This document shows positions 18,200-27,967 of a stretch of 64,000 bases of DNA, one piece after another (the first letter of the stretch is position 1; each line of letters starts with the position of its first letter). The translations under genes were made by a program, and so were the position numbers. The notes under the pieces were generated by a model, which was not told the origin of the DNA, searched no databases, and saw nothing but the letters and a program-made list of their open reading frames with translations. Source of the stretch: Agrobacterium tumefaciens (GTDB lineage Bacteria; Pseudomonadota; Alphaproteobacteria; Rhizobiales; Rhizobiaceae); assembly GCF_005221385.1 (NCBI RefSeq), contig NZ_CP039903.1:124001-188000 (forward strand). The letters are read 5' to 3'.

Positions 18200-20764
18200 A
18201 TGTTCCGCCCTTCTTTTTTGCAGCTTTTTCACTACCTTGAAGGCGTGAAACACACCGAGTCTCCCACTTCCGGCACGCATGTCGGCACCTTGCCCCTTCC
18301 ATTCCAGAAATGGTTTGCTGAAAAAGGGTGGTCTCCGCGCGCGCATCAATTGGAGTTGATGGCGCGGGCGCGGGGCGGTGAAAACATGTTGCTGATTGCG
18401 CCGACAGGTGCCGGCAAGACGCTGGGCGGCTTCATGGCCTCGCTCACCGATCTGGCGGAACGCGGCAAGGTGCCGGCGGGCTCCGGTTTCGTCGGCGTGC
18501 ACACGCTTTATATCTCGCCGCTGAAGGCGCTGGCGGTGGATATCGAGCGCAACCTCACCAAGCCAGTCTTCGAAATGGGCCTGCCGATTTCCATCGAAAC
18601 GCGCACGGGTGACACGCCGCAGGCCAAACGTCAGCGCCAGAAGGTCAAGCCGCCCGATATTCTGCTGACCACGCCCGAGCAGGTGTCGCTGCTGCTTGCC
18701 AACAAAGAGGCTGAACGGTTTTTCCGCGACCTGAAATATGTGGTGCTGGACGAGCTGCATTCACTCGTCACTTCCAAGCGCGGCCATTTGCTGTCGCTGG
18801 CACTCGCCCGGGTGCGCAGGCACGCTCCGCACGTGCGCTTTATCGGCCTTTCCGCCACCGTGGCGGAGCCGATGGATTTGCGCCGTTACCTCGCACCGCA
18901 GGGGCAAGGCGAACCGCCTGCCGGCCTCATCACGGTCGAAGGCGGAGCAAAACCGGATATCGCCATTCTGCAGACGGAAGAACGCATCCCATGGTCGGGC
19001 CATTCGGCAAGCTATGCCATGAAGGATTTGTACCCGGCGCTGAAAGAGCACCAGACAACGCTGATCTTCGTCAACACCCGCTCGCAGGCGGAGAGGATTT
19101 TCCAGGAACTCTGGACCATCAATGATGACAATCTGCCCATCGCGCTGCATCACGGCTCGCTGGATGCCGGCCAGCGCCGCAGGGTGGAAGCGGCCATGGC
19201 GGAAAACAAGTTGCGCGCCGTCGTCGCCACATCCACGCTCGATCTCGGCATAGACTGGGGCGATGTTGATCTCGTCGTGCATGTCGGCGCGCCGAAGGGG
19301 GCGAGCCGCCTTGCCCAGCGCATCGGCCGTGCCAATCACCGAATGGACGAGCCGTCAAAAGCGATACTCGTTCCCGCCAACCGTTTCGAGGTGATGGAGT
19401 GCCGGGCAGCACTTGATGCAAACTACATCGGCGCACAGGATACGCCGCCGATCGCCGAAGGCGCGCTCGATGTTCTCGCCCAGCATGTGCTCGGCATGGC
19501 TTGCGCCGAACCTTTCGATGCCGACGAGCTCTATCGTGAAGTAACGAGCGCTTCGCCCTATGCGGATTTGCCGCGCGCCACCTTCGACCGGGTGGTGGAT
19601 TTTACCGCGACAGGCGGTTATGCGCTGCGCACCTATGAGCGCTACGCCCGTATCCGCCAGATGAAGGATGGCCGCTGGCGCGTCTCCAATCCTGCGGTTG
19701 CGCAGCAATATCGCCTGAACCTCGGCACCATCGTCGAGGCGGCGGAACTGAATGTCCGCATGGTCAAGCGCAATGCCAGGGGCACGGTCGGCCGCGGCGG
19801 CATGTCACTCGGTAAGGTCGAGGAATATTTCCTCGAACAGCTGGTGCAGGGCGATACATTCCTGTTTGCCGGCAAGGTGCTGCGCTTCGAGGGTATCAGG
19901 GAGAGCGAATGTCTGGTGTCGCAGGCCTTCTCCATGGATCCGAAAATTCCCTCCTATGCCGGCGGCAAGTTTCCGCTTTCCACCTACCTCGCGGATCAGG
20001 TGCGCTCCATGCTCGCCGATCCTGCCCGCTGGCACGCGCTTCCGGATCAGGTGCGCGACTGGCTGGCGATCCAGAAGGAAAAATCGATCATTCCGAAGCG
20101 CGACGAGTTGCTGGTCGAGACGTTCCCCTTTCGCAAACGCTTCTTCATGGTCATGTATCCCTTCGAGGGACGGCTGGCGCACCAGACGCTCGGCATGCTT
20201 CTGACGCGGCGGCTGGAACGGGCCGGCGCAAAACCCATGGGTTTCGTCGCCACCGATTATTCGCTCGCCATCTGGGCCATGGAAGATATCGGCAGGCGGC
20301 TGAAATCACGCCGCCTGTCGCTGGCAGACCTTCTTGATGAGGATATGCTGGGCGATGATCTGGAGGCGTGGCTGGATGAATCCTTCATGCTGAAGCGCAC
20401 TTTCCGCAATTGCGCCGTCATTTCCGGCCTTATCGAGCGCCGCCATCCCGGCAAGGAAAAGACCGGCCGGCAGGTCACGGTCTCCGCCGATCTTATTTAT
20501 GACGTTCTTCGCAGCCATGAGCCGGACCATATCCTGCTGGAAGCAACACGGCGCGATGCGGCGGCGGGGCTTTTGGATATTGGCCGTCTTGGCGATATGC
20601 TGAAGCGAATCAAGGGGCACACCACCCACCGCGCGCTGGAGCATGTCTCGCCGCTTGCCGTTCCGGTCATGCTGGAAATCGGTCGCGAGACGGTGGCGGG
20701 CGAGGCGATGGACGATGTGCTGGCCGAGGCCGCCGACGAATTGATCGCCGAGGCCATGTCCTGA
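18200..20764 (+). CDS. Ligase-associated DNA damage response DEXH-box helicase (Lhr-like)
   Basis: An Lhr-type superfamily 2 helicase of about 854 residues. Motifs in order: Walker A APTGAGKTLGG (near residue 80), PLKALAVDIERNL, TTPEQVSLLL, the DEXH box VVLDELHSLV, GLSATVAEP, STLDLGIDWGDVDLV and QRIGRANHR. The C-terminal half has the Lhr winged-helix/DUF part. With PdeM immediately downstream it belongs to the bacterial ligase-associated repair set, although the ligase and exonuclease genes are not in this window. The start is uncertain: ATG 18200 is shown, GTG 18245 is equally possible, and no strong ribosome site decides. Confidence 0.93.
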   Translation: MFRPSFLQLFHYLEGVKHTESPTSGTHVGTLPLPFQKWFAEKGWSPRAHQLELMARARGGENMLLIAPTGAGKTLGGFMASLTDLAERGKVPAGSGFVGVHTLYISPLKALAVDIERNLTKPVFEMGLPISIETRTGDTPQAKRQRQKVKPPDILLTTPEQVSLLLANKEAERFFRDLKYVVLDELHSLVTSKRGHLLSLALARVRRHAPHVRFIGLSATVAEPMDLRRYLAPQGQGEPPAGLITVEGGAKPDIAILQTEERIPWSGHSASYAMKDLYPALKEHQTTLIFVNTRSQAERIFQELWTINDDNLPIALHHGSLDAGQRRRVEAAMAENKLRAVVATSTLDLGIDWGDVDLVVHVGAPKGASRLAQRIGRANHRMDEPSKAILVPANRFEVMECRAALDANYIGAQDTPPIAEGALDVLAQHVLGMACAEPFDADELYREVTSASPYADLPRATFDRVVDFTATGGYALRTYERYARIRQMKDGRWRVSNPAVAQQYRLNLGTIVEAAELNVRMVKRNARGTVGRGGMSLGKVEEYFLEQLVQGDTFLFAGKVLRFEGIRESECLVSQAFSMDPKIPSYAGGKFPLSTYLADQVRSMLADPARWHALPDQVRDWLAIQKEKSIIPKRDELLVETFPFRKRFFMVMYPFEGRLAHQTLGMLLTRRLERAGAKPMGFVATDYSLAIWAMEDIGRRLKSRRLSLADLLDEDMLGDDLEAWLDESFMLKRTFRNCAVISGLIERRHPGKEKTGRQVTVSADLIYDVLRSHEPDHILLEATRRDAAAGLLDIGRLGDMLKRIKGHTTHRALEHVSPLAVPVMLEIGRETVAGEAMDDVLAEAADELIAEAMS

Positions 20765-20796
20765 AACGGCGGACTGGAATAAGGGAACGAAGGTAA

Positions 20797-21525
20797 GTGT
20801 TGAGCCGGCTGACACTGAGCGACCGATTTTCGAACGGCTTCGAATGCCTTGGCAGCGAAACCGCCGTGAATGGTGTCGCCGCCTGGTGCGATCCTTTGGG
20901 CGGGCTTTACCTGCCGGACCTGTCGCTGCTCGTGGTCTCCGACCTGCATCTGGAAAAGGGTGCCGCCTTCGCCCGGCGCGGGCGCATGCTGCCGCCCTAT
21001 GACACCATCGCCACTCTTAAAATCCTGTCCTCCCTCGTCAGCCGCTACGATCCGAAGATCGTCGTCAGCCTCGGCGACAATTTCCACGACCGCGTCGGGT
21101 CAGAGCATCTGTCGCCCATGTTGCGCGAACTCATTCGCGAGATGGCGCATGGCCGCGAATGGATATGGATCAACGGCAACCACGATCCTGATGGCACGGT
21201 CGATCTGCCGGGCTCTTCTGTGGATGAGATGTTTTACGGCAACCTCACCTTCCGCCACGAGCCGAAGCTGGGTGATGCCGCCGGCGAAATCGCCGGGCAT
21301 CTGCATCCCTCCGCCACGGTTCGCCGTCGCGAAAAGACGGTCCGGCGGCCCTGCTTCGCCACGGATGGCGCGCGTCTGTTGATGCCGGCTTTCGGGGTGA
21401 TGAGTGGCGGGCTGGATTTGCGCCACAAGGCCATGCGTGGCCTGTTCGATCATGCGGCGCTCGTCGCGCATCTGATGGGACGGGACCGCATCTATTCGGT
21501 GCGGTTCTCAAATCTGCTCGGCTGA
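20797..21525 (+). CDS. pdeM: Ligase-associated DNA damage response endonuclease PdeM
   Basis: A 242-residue calcineurin-like phosphoesterase. Metal-ligand motifs are VVSDLHLEKG, SLGDNFHD, INGNHDPDG and AGHLHPSA. It is encoded 32 bases after the Lhr-like helicase in the same direction, the conserved pairing for this repair set. Translation appears to begin at TTG 20797, preceded by AAGGTAAG. It would act on DNA ends in the cytoplasm; substrate specificity is taken from the family. Confidence 0.93.
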   Translation: MLSRLTLSDRFSNGFECLGSETAVNGVAAWCDPLGGLYLPDLSLLVVSDLHLEKGAAFARRGRMLPPYDTIATLKILSSLVSRYDPKIVVSLGDNFHDRVGSEHLSPMLRELIREMAHGREWIWINGNHDPDGTVDLPGSSVDEMFYGNLTFRHEPKLGDAAGEIAGHLHPSATVRRREKTVRRPCFATDGARLLMPAFGVMSGGLDLRHKAMRGLFDHAALVAHLMGRDRIYSVRFSNLLG

Positions 21526-21539
21526 GAGTATCGTCGTCG

Positions 21540-21607
21540 TTATCTCTTTGTCTTTACGCATTGTCCGGACGTAAAACCGCTACGCACTTTTGACGGAAAT
21601 GCTCTAT
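21540..21607 (-). repeat. RIME-like interspersed repeat, partial copy
   Basis: A copy of the repeat seen at 30151-30254, in the opposite orientation and lacking one terminus. Shared blocks read on the minus strand are AGAGCATTTCC, AAAAGTGCG, AGCGGTTTT and CGTCCGGACAATGCGTA. Its end supplies the stop codon of the usp gene (TAG at 21604-21606). It lies between the convergent pdeM and usp genes. Confidence 0.8.
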
Positions 21608-22041
21608 TGCCGGTAAACCAGCACCGGTATCTTCGAATTCTTCAGCACCTTTGCCGTGACGCTGCCGAGCAGCATCTCGATAAAGCTCCTGCGCCGGTGC
21701 GAGGCCATGGCGATGAGGTCGCAGCCGGTCCTGTCGGCAATTTCGATGATCGCCTCGTCCGGCCGTCCCGCCCGCGCCAGCAGCGCCTCGCAATCCAGCC
21801 CCATCGACGCCGCATGCGCCTGGGTGTCCCTGAGAAGATGCTCCGCCTCCTCGCAACGGTGGAATTCTTCTTCGGCAATGGCGGCAATGTCTTCGACGTC
21901 GCTCGCAATCACGTGAAAGGGTTCCGATACCGTCACGACGGTCACCTTTGCGCCTGCCTCCCTGGCGAGAGCGAACCCTTGGTCGATTGCGATCTGCGCC
22001 AGCGGCGAGCCATCGGTGGGAATGAGAATGTGCTTGAACAT
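21604..22041 (-). CDS. Universal stress protein (UspA family)
   Basis: A 145-residue Usp-domain protein: HILIPTDGSPLAQIAIDQGFALA at the N-terminus, AIIEIADRTGCDLIAMASHRRRS, and GSVTAKVLKNSKIPVLVYRQ at the C-terminus. The ATP-binding G-x2-G-x9-G-S/T loop is only partly kept (SHRRR replaces the first glycines), so ATP binding is doubtful. The start at 22041 is supported by AGGAGA. The stop codon falls inside the interspersed repeat. Confidence 0.93.
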   Translation of the reverse strand: MFKHILIPTDGSPLAQIAIDQGFALAREAGAKVTVVTVSEPFHVIASDVEDIAAIAEEEFHRCEEAEHLLRDTQAHAASMGLDCEALLARAGRPDEAIIEIADRTGCDLIAMASHRRRSFIEMLLGSVTAKVLKNSKIPVLVYRQ

Positions 22042-22201
22042 GACATTTCTCCTTTTCATCCCGGTCACAACCGCGCTGGCCGCCACTGTCTGGGTGCGAG
22101 GTTGTAACGTCTTGAATTTTACCGCAAACCGTTAAAGGAAGCGAATGCTATCTTTGCCGCTGCGGGCGGCAAACGCTCTCTTTTTCGCGATGAAAAAGCG
22201 G

Positions 22202-23029
22202 TCAGTCCTTGCGGAAGATGATGCTGGCACCCCAGCCGGTCACGACGGCCAGCAGAACGCAGAGCGCGCCGTAGGCAAGCGGCGTCTGATGCGCGGCATC
22301 GGTGATGGCCTGTTCCATGCCCGTCTTGACGACACGCAGTTTCAGCTCGCGCTGGGCGATGAATTTGCCGCTCTTGAACAGATAGGCACGGGCCGTGTGC
22401 ACGCCGTTCGGCACGTTGGCGGGCAGGCGAAGCGTCGCCCAGAACAGACCGGTGCGTTCAAGTCTCACCCCGGTCGTGTCATTGCGATAGATGCCGCTGG
22501 AAAGCTTCAGGCGCCGATAGGCCTCCTGAAAATCGAAGACATTATCGGGTACGCCGGAAAACACCGCGCTTTTGAGCGACAGATGATCGACGCCCAGCCC
22601 CATGGCCCGCAAGGTGCCTGGCGAGGCGATATCCGTTATGTCACGCGTGCTGGCCATGGAATAGGATTCCGGCAACGGCGTGAAGGTGATCGCACTGGTA
22701 TTGATCCAGATGCCCGCAACACGCTGCTTCTTGCGCACGGTCATATAGTCGGTAGGCCCTTCGAGCGTGACGACAATGTCATACTGGCCGATCGCCAGCA
22801 GCAGCTGGTCGGTATTGTTCAGCGCGCCGAAGAGGGTGAAATCCGCACCGCGAAAATCGGAGGCGATGGGAATTTCCGTCGTCGATGCGCCGATTTCGAT
22901 ATTTTCCAGCAATGACCGCTGCTGCGTACCGGGAGGCAGGGCAAGCGGCGGCGTCTGTGCGGAGGCCATGCTCCCAAAGGCAAGGCAGGGTAAGATCAGA
23001 AGGGCGGCGATGAGCAGGCGAGAGGTCAA
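22202..23029 (-). CDS. TIGR02186 family exported/membrane protein
   Basis: A 275-residue protein with an N-terminal signal sequence (LLIAALLILPCLAFGSMASA) and a C-terminal membrane helix (ALCVLLAVVTGWGASIIF). The body (ENIEIGASTTEIPIASDF, DIVVTLEGP, RLKLSSGIYRND, LFWATLRLPANVPNGVHTA) matches TIGR02186, which is regularly encoded next to TauE/SafE exporters. The TTG start at 23029 overlaps the stop of the upstream exporter gene as TTGA, implying translational coupling. Function unknown; probably an accessory of the exporter. Confidence 0.88.
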   Translation of the reverse strand: MTSRLLIAALLILPCLAFGSMASAQTPPLALPPGTQQRSLLENIEIGASTTEIPIASDFRGADFTLFGALNNTDQLLLAIGQYDIVVTLEGPTDYMTVRKKQRVAGIWINTSAITFTPLPESYSMASTRDITDIASPGTLRAMGLGVDHLSLKSAVFSGVPDNVFDFQEAYRRLKLSSGIYRNDTTGVRLERTGLFWATLRLPANVPNGVHTARAYLFKSGKFIAQRELKLRVVKTGMEQAITDAAHQTPLAYGALCVLLAVVTGWGASIIFRKD

Positions 23030-23952
23030 TAGCCCAGCCCTCCCACGGCAACCGAAAACAGGTCTTCCGGGCGCACCACCAGCGAGACCGCAAGGCGAAG
23101 GGCGACCGCGAGGACAAGAAGGGCAAGAAGCGCGCGCAACTGTTCGCCGCGCAGTTTCTGCCCGACGCGCACGCCATATTGCGCGCCGATGACGCCCGCC
23201 ACCATCAGGATGAAGGCCAGCACCACATCGACGGAATAGTTGGTCGCCGCCTGAACGATGGTTGTGTAGGCGGTGACGAAAATGATCTGGAACAGCGATG
23301 TACCGACGACGACATTGGTCGGGATGCGCAGAAGATAGATCATCGCCGGCACCATGATGAAACCGCCGCCGACACCCATGATCGAGGTGAGGATACCGAT
23401 GCCGAAACCAAGGGTGACGATCGGAATGATGCTGAGATAGATCTTCGATTTCTTGAACCGCATCTTCAGCGGCAGGCGATGCACCCAGTTGTGATGGCCC
23501 GGCCGGCGCAGCGTCACGGTTTCGTTGCGGGCGGCGCGGCGCAGCGCTGAAATGCTCTCCTTCAGCATCAGCCCGCCAACGGTGCCGAGCAGGATGACAT
23601 AGAGCAGCGAAACGATGAGATCGAGCTGGCCGATGCTGCGCAGGAAGGAGAATATCCACACACCGACCGTCGCCCCGACCAGGCCGCCAACAAGCAGCAC
23701 ACTGCCGAGCTTGATATCCAGCGTGCCGCGCCGGAAATGGGTGATCGAGCCGGAGACCGAAGAGGCAACCACCTGGTTAGCACCCGTCGCCACGGCCACT
23801 ACTGGCGGGATATTGTAGAAAATCAACAGCGGGGTGATCAGAAAGCCACCGCCCACGCCGAACATTCCGGAAAGAAAACCGACGGCCGCGCCCATGCCGA
23901 GAATGATGAAAATGTTCACCGACAGTTCTGCGATCGGCAGATAGACAGTCAC
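23026..23952 (-). CDS. TauE/SafE family sulfite/sulfonate-type exporter
   Basis: A 308-residue polytopic membrane protein with eight or so helices and the two family repeats: GFLSGMFGVGGGFLITPLLIF and GILTSIMGVGGGFIMVPAMIYLLRIPTNVVVGTSLFQI. The GTG start at 23952 follows GAGG; the longer frame from 24063 includes an implausible basic leader. The TauE/SafE family moves organic or inorganic sulfur anions, but the substrate here is not known. It is first in a two-gene operon with TIGR02186. Confidence 0.9.
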   Translation of the reverse strand: MTVYLPIAELSVNIFIILGMGAAVGFLSGMFGVGGGFLITPLLIFYNIPPVVAVATGANQVVASSVSGSITHFRRGTLDIKLGSVLLVGGLVGATVGVWIFSFLRSIGQLDLIVSLLYVILLGTVGGLMLKESISALRRAARNETVTLRRPGHHNWVHRLPLKMRFKKSKIYLSIIPIVTLGFGIGILTSIMGVGGGFIMVPAMIYLLRIPTNVVVGTSLFQIIFVTAYTTIVQAATNYSVDVVLAFILMVAGVIGAQYGVRVGQKLRGEQLRALLALLVLAVALRLAVSLVVRPEDLFSVAVGGLGY

Positions 23953-24179
23953 GGCTCGGACCTCGGGCAAATGGTTCCGGGCGGCAGGGCTTGTCCGGGT
24001 GAGGGGGCCGCGCCGCGATTTACACTTTCTGTCTGAAAAGACCGGGCATGGCCCAGCCTTCATCCGTCATGCCCGTGAGGGCCTGACGTGTCAACATTCA
24101 ACGGTAAATACGTTGATAATTTGGAAAGATAGCGGCTGTGTGTCGATGGCCAGCCACATTCCTGCGCCGAGTGGTGCGA

Positions 24180-24200
24180 AAGCGGCCAAGGGGGCCGCTT
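24180..24200 (-). terminator. Hairpin after podJ
   Basis: An 8-bp stem AAGCGGCC/GGCCGCTT with a 5-base loop lies 18 bases beyond the podJ stop. On the minus strand it is followed by TTTC, a weak U-tract, so a rho-independent terminator is plausible. Confidence 0.5.
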
Positions 24201-24217
24201 CACCGGTTCCGGAAGGC

Positions 24218-27200
24218 TTACTTGTTGCGGGCAAGCAGCGCAGTCACCAGTTCGTTGGTGATGCGCCCGTCAGGTGCCTGGCCGACGGATTTCTGGAAAT
24301 CCTTGATGGCGGTGACAGTGTTCTTGCCGAGCTTGCCATCCGGCTGACCGGCATCGAAACCGTTCTTGTTCAGGATCGCCTGAATGTTGCGGATCGCCTT
24401 CTCCATGTCCACGGAGGCGGTCTTCACACCTTCCTTGCCAGCCCATTCTTCAGGCGGGTTGACGCTGTTGGTGTCTTCCGAAAGTGGCTTGACCTTCCAT
24501 GCGTCCACCTTGGCCTTGGCGCTCTGAAGCTGCTGCGGGTTCATGGCTCCCGCAACTTCGTCACGCTTCTGGGCGGCGTCCGCGTCGCCATCCTTGGCGG
24601 CAATCGCGAACCACTTGTAGGACTCCTCGATATCCTGCTTCACGCCGCTGCCGCGGGCATAGAGAATGGCGAGGTTGAACTGGCTGTCACGCACACCGAG
24701 TTCCGAAGCCTTGATGAACCACTGCGCCGCAGCGGTGAAATCCGGCTGGCCGGCTGCGTCGGATGCGAGCAGGACCGCGAGATTGTGCATGGCGCCGGCA
24801 TTGCCCTGTTCAGCGGCCAGCGTGTAGTAGCGCTTGGCCTCGGAAAGGTTGCGCTCCACACCGTTCGCCTTCTCGTAAAGATTGGCAAGACGGTATTGCG
24901 CAGGCGCCAGGCCACGATCCGCCGCCAGCTTGTACCATTTCGCCGCTTCCGCACGGTCGGCGGTAACTCCACGACCTTCGGTATAACGTGCGGCGATCTC
25001 AAACAGCGCCTGCGTTTCGCCCTTGGCGGCCGCTTCGGCCAGTGATGCGGGCTCGATGCCGGCGGGAACCACGATTGCGTCCTGCGGTGGAACAACGGTG
25101 GTGACAGTTTGCGTCGGAGCCTGCGTTTCGCTCTTTGCGACTGTGTCTGGCGTTGTCGGATCCACCACCGGCGCATCGGCAACCGGCGGCTCGTCTGCGA
25201 GCGGTGCGCCGCCAATGGTGCGGGTATCGATGATGTTCTGCGCCGGCGCAGTATTCTCGATGCTGTCGGCCGATGCCGCCTGCTCGGGATCGATGGCGAG
25301 ATCGGAGGGGATGGTCACGGCCTTGTCGCCGGTTTCAGGAAGTGCCGAGACCGGTGCATTGTCCATCTTCTGCTCGATGACAGGTGCCGGGGCTTCCGCG
25401 CCGCCGATCAGCGTCTTGACGAGCGGCATGGCCATCATGGCGAGAAGAATGGCGCCGATACCAAGCAGCAGCGGGCGACGATAGCGCGACAGCGCCGAGG
25501 CGTCGGCCTTACGGCTCTTCTTGCCGGTTTCGAGCTTCTCCGGCGATGTTTCCATGGCCGCAGCCTGTGCTGCGCGGCGGGCGGCGGCAATGAAATCCGT
25601 CCGTCCTTCAGCATCTACGGCCTTGCCGCTGGCAGCCACCTGGCTGGCGCGCACGCGTTCCAGTATCTTCTTGATGTCAGGTGCGCCCGAGCCCGGCTCC
25701 AGAAGTTCGTTTTCCTGGCCCGCGGGCAGAACGTCGATAGGGTCGAGCGACGGAGCCGGCTCCACTTGCGTGCGGGCAGAGGAGGCCGAGACCGGCTCTT
25801 CAGCGGTTTTGACGGTCTTTGCCGTACTGGTCTTGAACCGTTTCGTCAGGCCGGCAAGCAGGCTCTTCTTTTCCGCCTTGGCGGGTTTTGCGGCGGCAGG
25901 CGGCACAACAGCCAGTGCATCCGCTTCGTTTTCGTCGGCGTCGAGAATGGCCTGTTCTTCAGCGATGTAACCTTCTTCCGGGAAGATGGCGGCTGGCATC
26001 GCCACTTCTTCGCGGGCGGGCGTGACCATAGGCTGCGCGACCCTGCGGGGCGCGGCCTCTTCGCGGTAGGCGGGAGCGTTGTCCAGGCTGTCGAGACGGC
26101 CGGCAATCTGCACCAGCGTCTCATGCAGCGCCTCAAAAGTGCGATGCGTGCGCTCTTCGGTATTGCGGCTCAAGGCTTCGAGGCTGCGCAGATCGGTTGC
26201 GAGATCGGTCAGCATCGTCATGTCGGCGAGGTTTGCGCCCGCCGAGAGATTGTTGCGCGTATAGGCGTCCAGAACCGCTTCGGCAGCCTGCCGTGCAGCT
26301 TCGATGATATATTCATCGTTAGACGCCATATAGTCCTCGATCGCCGCCATGCGGGCATCGAGTTCCGGGGACATGCCTGCCGCCTGCATCTGCATCGGCT
26401 GGCTGATCAGCGTCGAAAGATGGGCGATCTGGTTTTCGAGGCTCGTGAGCGCGCCGTTATCGGCGGGGGCGGCATGGGCGGTCTCGTCGAGACGCGCCGC
26501 GATATTGCCGAGCCGCTCTTCCAGGCGCGAAAAGGCGCTTTCGCTGAGGCCCGATGCCGGCTGCGGCTGGCTGTAGCGATAATCCAGGTCTTCAATGCGG
26601 CGCGACAGCGTATCGAGCCGTTCTGCCAGACCGTCATTGACGGCGCCATGATCCAGCGCATCGATCTTGCGGGAAATGTCGCTGAGGAAGGATGTCAGTT
26701 CCGCCTGCTGCGAGGGGCGCTGCGACCGCTCCAGCAGCAGCGAAAGCTGGTCCAGCCGCTCATGCAGCTGGGCGGCGTCGCGGGCGGTGCTGAGTTCGTC
26801 GATCTTGCCGGACAGCGCTTCAAGGCGGGCAGTCAGGTCCATCGCCGGCTCGGGTTTGGCGGCGGCAAGGCGGTTGATGTCGCCGAGCTGTTCGGCAAGG
26901 CCGTTCAGACGGGTTTCCAGCCGCTGCGCCAGCGCATTATCCGTCGTCTGCGTGTTGGAGCGGGTATTGGTCGCGGCAATGGCACGGCTGATTTCGTCCA
27001 ACCGCTGGTCGAGACCGGAAAACTGTTCGGTAAAGGCGGCCTCATTGGGCTGCATATGCTTACCGAGCTGCTCCACGGCGCTGGCAATCGCAATCAGCTT
27101 TTCCTCGAGGACACGCACGGCAGGATTGTTGCTCATGCCGCCAAGCTGGGTCTTGATGTCATCGAGACGATAGGCGAGCGACACGATCTCATCCTGCAAT

Positions 27201-27967
27201 GAGTTCGTATCAAAACCGCGCAACGTGTCTTCCACATTGTTCCAGCGGCTTTCGATCCGGTGCACGCTGTCTTCGCGCGCAAGCTGGTCGATGGTGAGGC
27301 GCAGGTCCTCGAACTCGTTGCGCAGCCCGTAGGCGTCAGGAGATGCGAGGTTGCCAAGCTGGTCGATGCTGCCCGCAAGCCGGGCGATGTCGTCGCGCAG
27401 ATCGCCGATGAACTGCTGATCTTCCGCCACCGCGCGGATATTGCGGATTTCTGCGCGCAGCCCCTGCGCTTCGCGGGCCACGCCCTCGGAAATATCGTGC
27501 TTCAGCTCGTGGCGAAGGTTGACGAGCGCCTGCGCGATCTCCTGCAGGGCGGCGTCATTACGCTGCGGTTCCTGATAGGGCGGAATGGAACGTGCGCGCG
27601 GAGCGGGGTTGGCCGCCGCGTTCTGAACGTTCGGCCGATATTCCGGTGCAAGTGGGCGGGTAATTGTCCGTTCCGGACGCGCAACGGGTTCCTGCGGGCG
27701 CTGGAAGCTCGCCTCGAGAAGGCGCTGGCGCTGGCGGATTTCGTTGACGGGGTCAAGTTGCGGCGGGGTAACCGTGGCGCGTGGTTCGCGTGGCGCGGCA
27801 TAAGCCTCGCCTTTCGGCTCGGGCGCGGGGCTCGGGCGCGGCTCGCGCGGAAACTTCTGGCTCATCAGCCCTTCAATACGGGCTTCAAGGCCTTCAATGG
27901 TGCGATTGAGAGCATCAAGAGACGACCTGTCGCTTGGCTGTTGGTTATTCGATCGCAATCCGTTCAT
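24218..27967 (-). CDS. podJ: PodJ-like polar organelle development protein (coiled coil, TM, Sel1 repeats, peptidoglycan-binding domain)
   Basis: A 1249-residue cell-polarity protein. Order: Gln/Pro-rich N-terminus; long cytoplasmic coiled-coil region (about 80-700) with recurring L-x-x-R-L-D/E-x-L heptads; an Ala/Pro/Glu-rich linker; one membrane helix near residue 850 (PLLLGIGAILLAMMAMPLV); Sel1-like repeats at about 1010-1150 (AAKWYKLAADRGLAPAQYRLANLYE, AKRYYTLAAEQGNAGAMHNLAVLL, SYKWFAIAAKDGDADA); and a C-terminal peptidoglycan-binding module (IRNIQAILNKNGFDAGQPDG). Agrobacterium PodJ marks the old pole and helps the growth-pole-to-old-pole transition. Identification rests on this architecture and the genomic position. 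The start at 27967 is chosen over an upstream frame extending to 28033. Confidence 0.9.
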   Translation of the reverse strand: MNGLRSNNQQPSDRSSLDALNRTIEGLEARIEGLMSQKFPREPRPSPAPEPKGEAYAAPREPRATVTPPQLDPVNEIRQRQRLLEASFQRPQEPVARPERTITRPLAPEYRPNVQNAAANPAPRARSIPPYQEPQRNDAALQEIAQALVNLRHELKHDISEGVAREAQGLRAEIRNIRAVAEDQQFIGDLRDDIARLAGSIDQLGNLASPDAYGLRNEFEDLRLTIDQLAREDSVHRIESRWNNVEDTLRGFDTNSLQDEIVSLAYRLDDIKTQLGGMSNNPAVRVLEEKLIAIASAVEQLGKHMQPNEAAFTEQFSGLDQRLDEISRAIAATNTRSNTQTTDNALAQRLETRLNGLAEQLGDINRLAAAKPEPAMDLTARLEALSGKIDELSTARDAAQLHERLDQLSLLLERSQRPSQQAELTSFLSDISRKIDALDHGAVNDGLAERLDTLSRRIEDLDYRYSQPQPASGLSESAFSRLEERLGNIAARLDETAHAAPADNGALTSLENQIAHLSTLISQPMQMQAAGMSPELDARMAAIEDYMASNDEYIIEAARQAAEAVLDAYTRNNLSAGANLADMTMLTDLATDLRSLEALSRNTEERTHRTFEALHETLVQIAGRLDSLDNAPAYREEAAPRRVAQPMVTPAREEVAMPAAIFPEEGYIAEEQAILDADENEADALAVVPPAAAKPAKAEKKSLLAGLTKRFKTSTAKTVKTAEEPVSASSARTQVEPAPSLDPIDVLPAGQENELLEPGSGAPDIKKILERVRASQVAASGKAVDAEGRTDFIAAARRAAQAAAMETSPEKLETGKKSRKADASALSRYRRPLLLGIGAILLAMMAMPLVKTLIGGAEAPAPVIEQKMDNAPVSALPETGDKAVTIPSDLAIDPEQAASADSIENTAPAQNIIDTRTIGGAPLADEPPVADAPVVDPTTPDTVAKSETQAPTQTVTTVVPPQDAIVVPAGIEPASLAEAAAKGETQALFEIAARYTEGRGVTADRAEAAKWYKLAADRGLAPAQYRLANLYEKANGVERNLSEAKRYYTLAAEQGNAGAMHNLAVLLASDAAGQPDFTAAAQWFIKASELGVRDSQFNLAILYARGSGVKQDIEESYKWFAIAAKDGDADAAQKRDEVAGAMNPQQLQSAKAKVDAWKVKPLSEDTNSVNPPEEWAGKEGVKTASVDMEKAIRNIQAILNKNGFDAGQPDGKLGKNTVTAIKDFQKSVGQAPDGRITNELVTALLARNK

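Noticed and set aside
23030..23659. N-terminal extension of the TIGR02186 frame
   Set aside because: It runs through the TauE/SafE gene in another frame on the same strand and is Arg/Pro-rich; the signal peptide begins after TTG 23029.
25109..27202. 697-codon open frame opposite podJ
   Set aside because: Antisense shadow of the coiled-coil region; His/Arg/Gly-rich composition without domains, while the minus-strand frame has full PodJ architecture.
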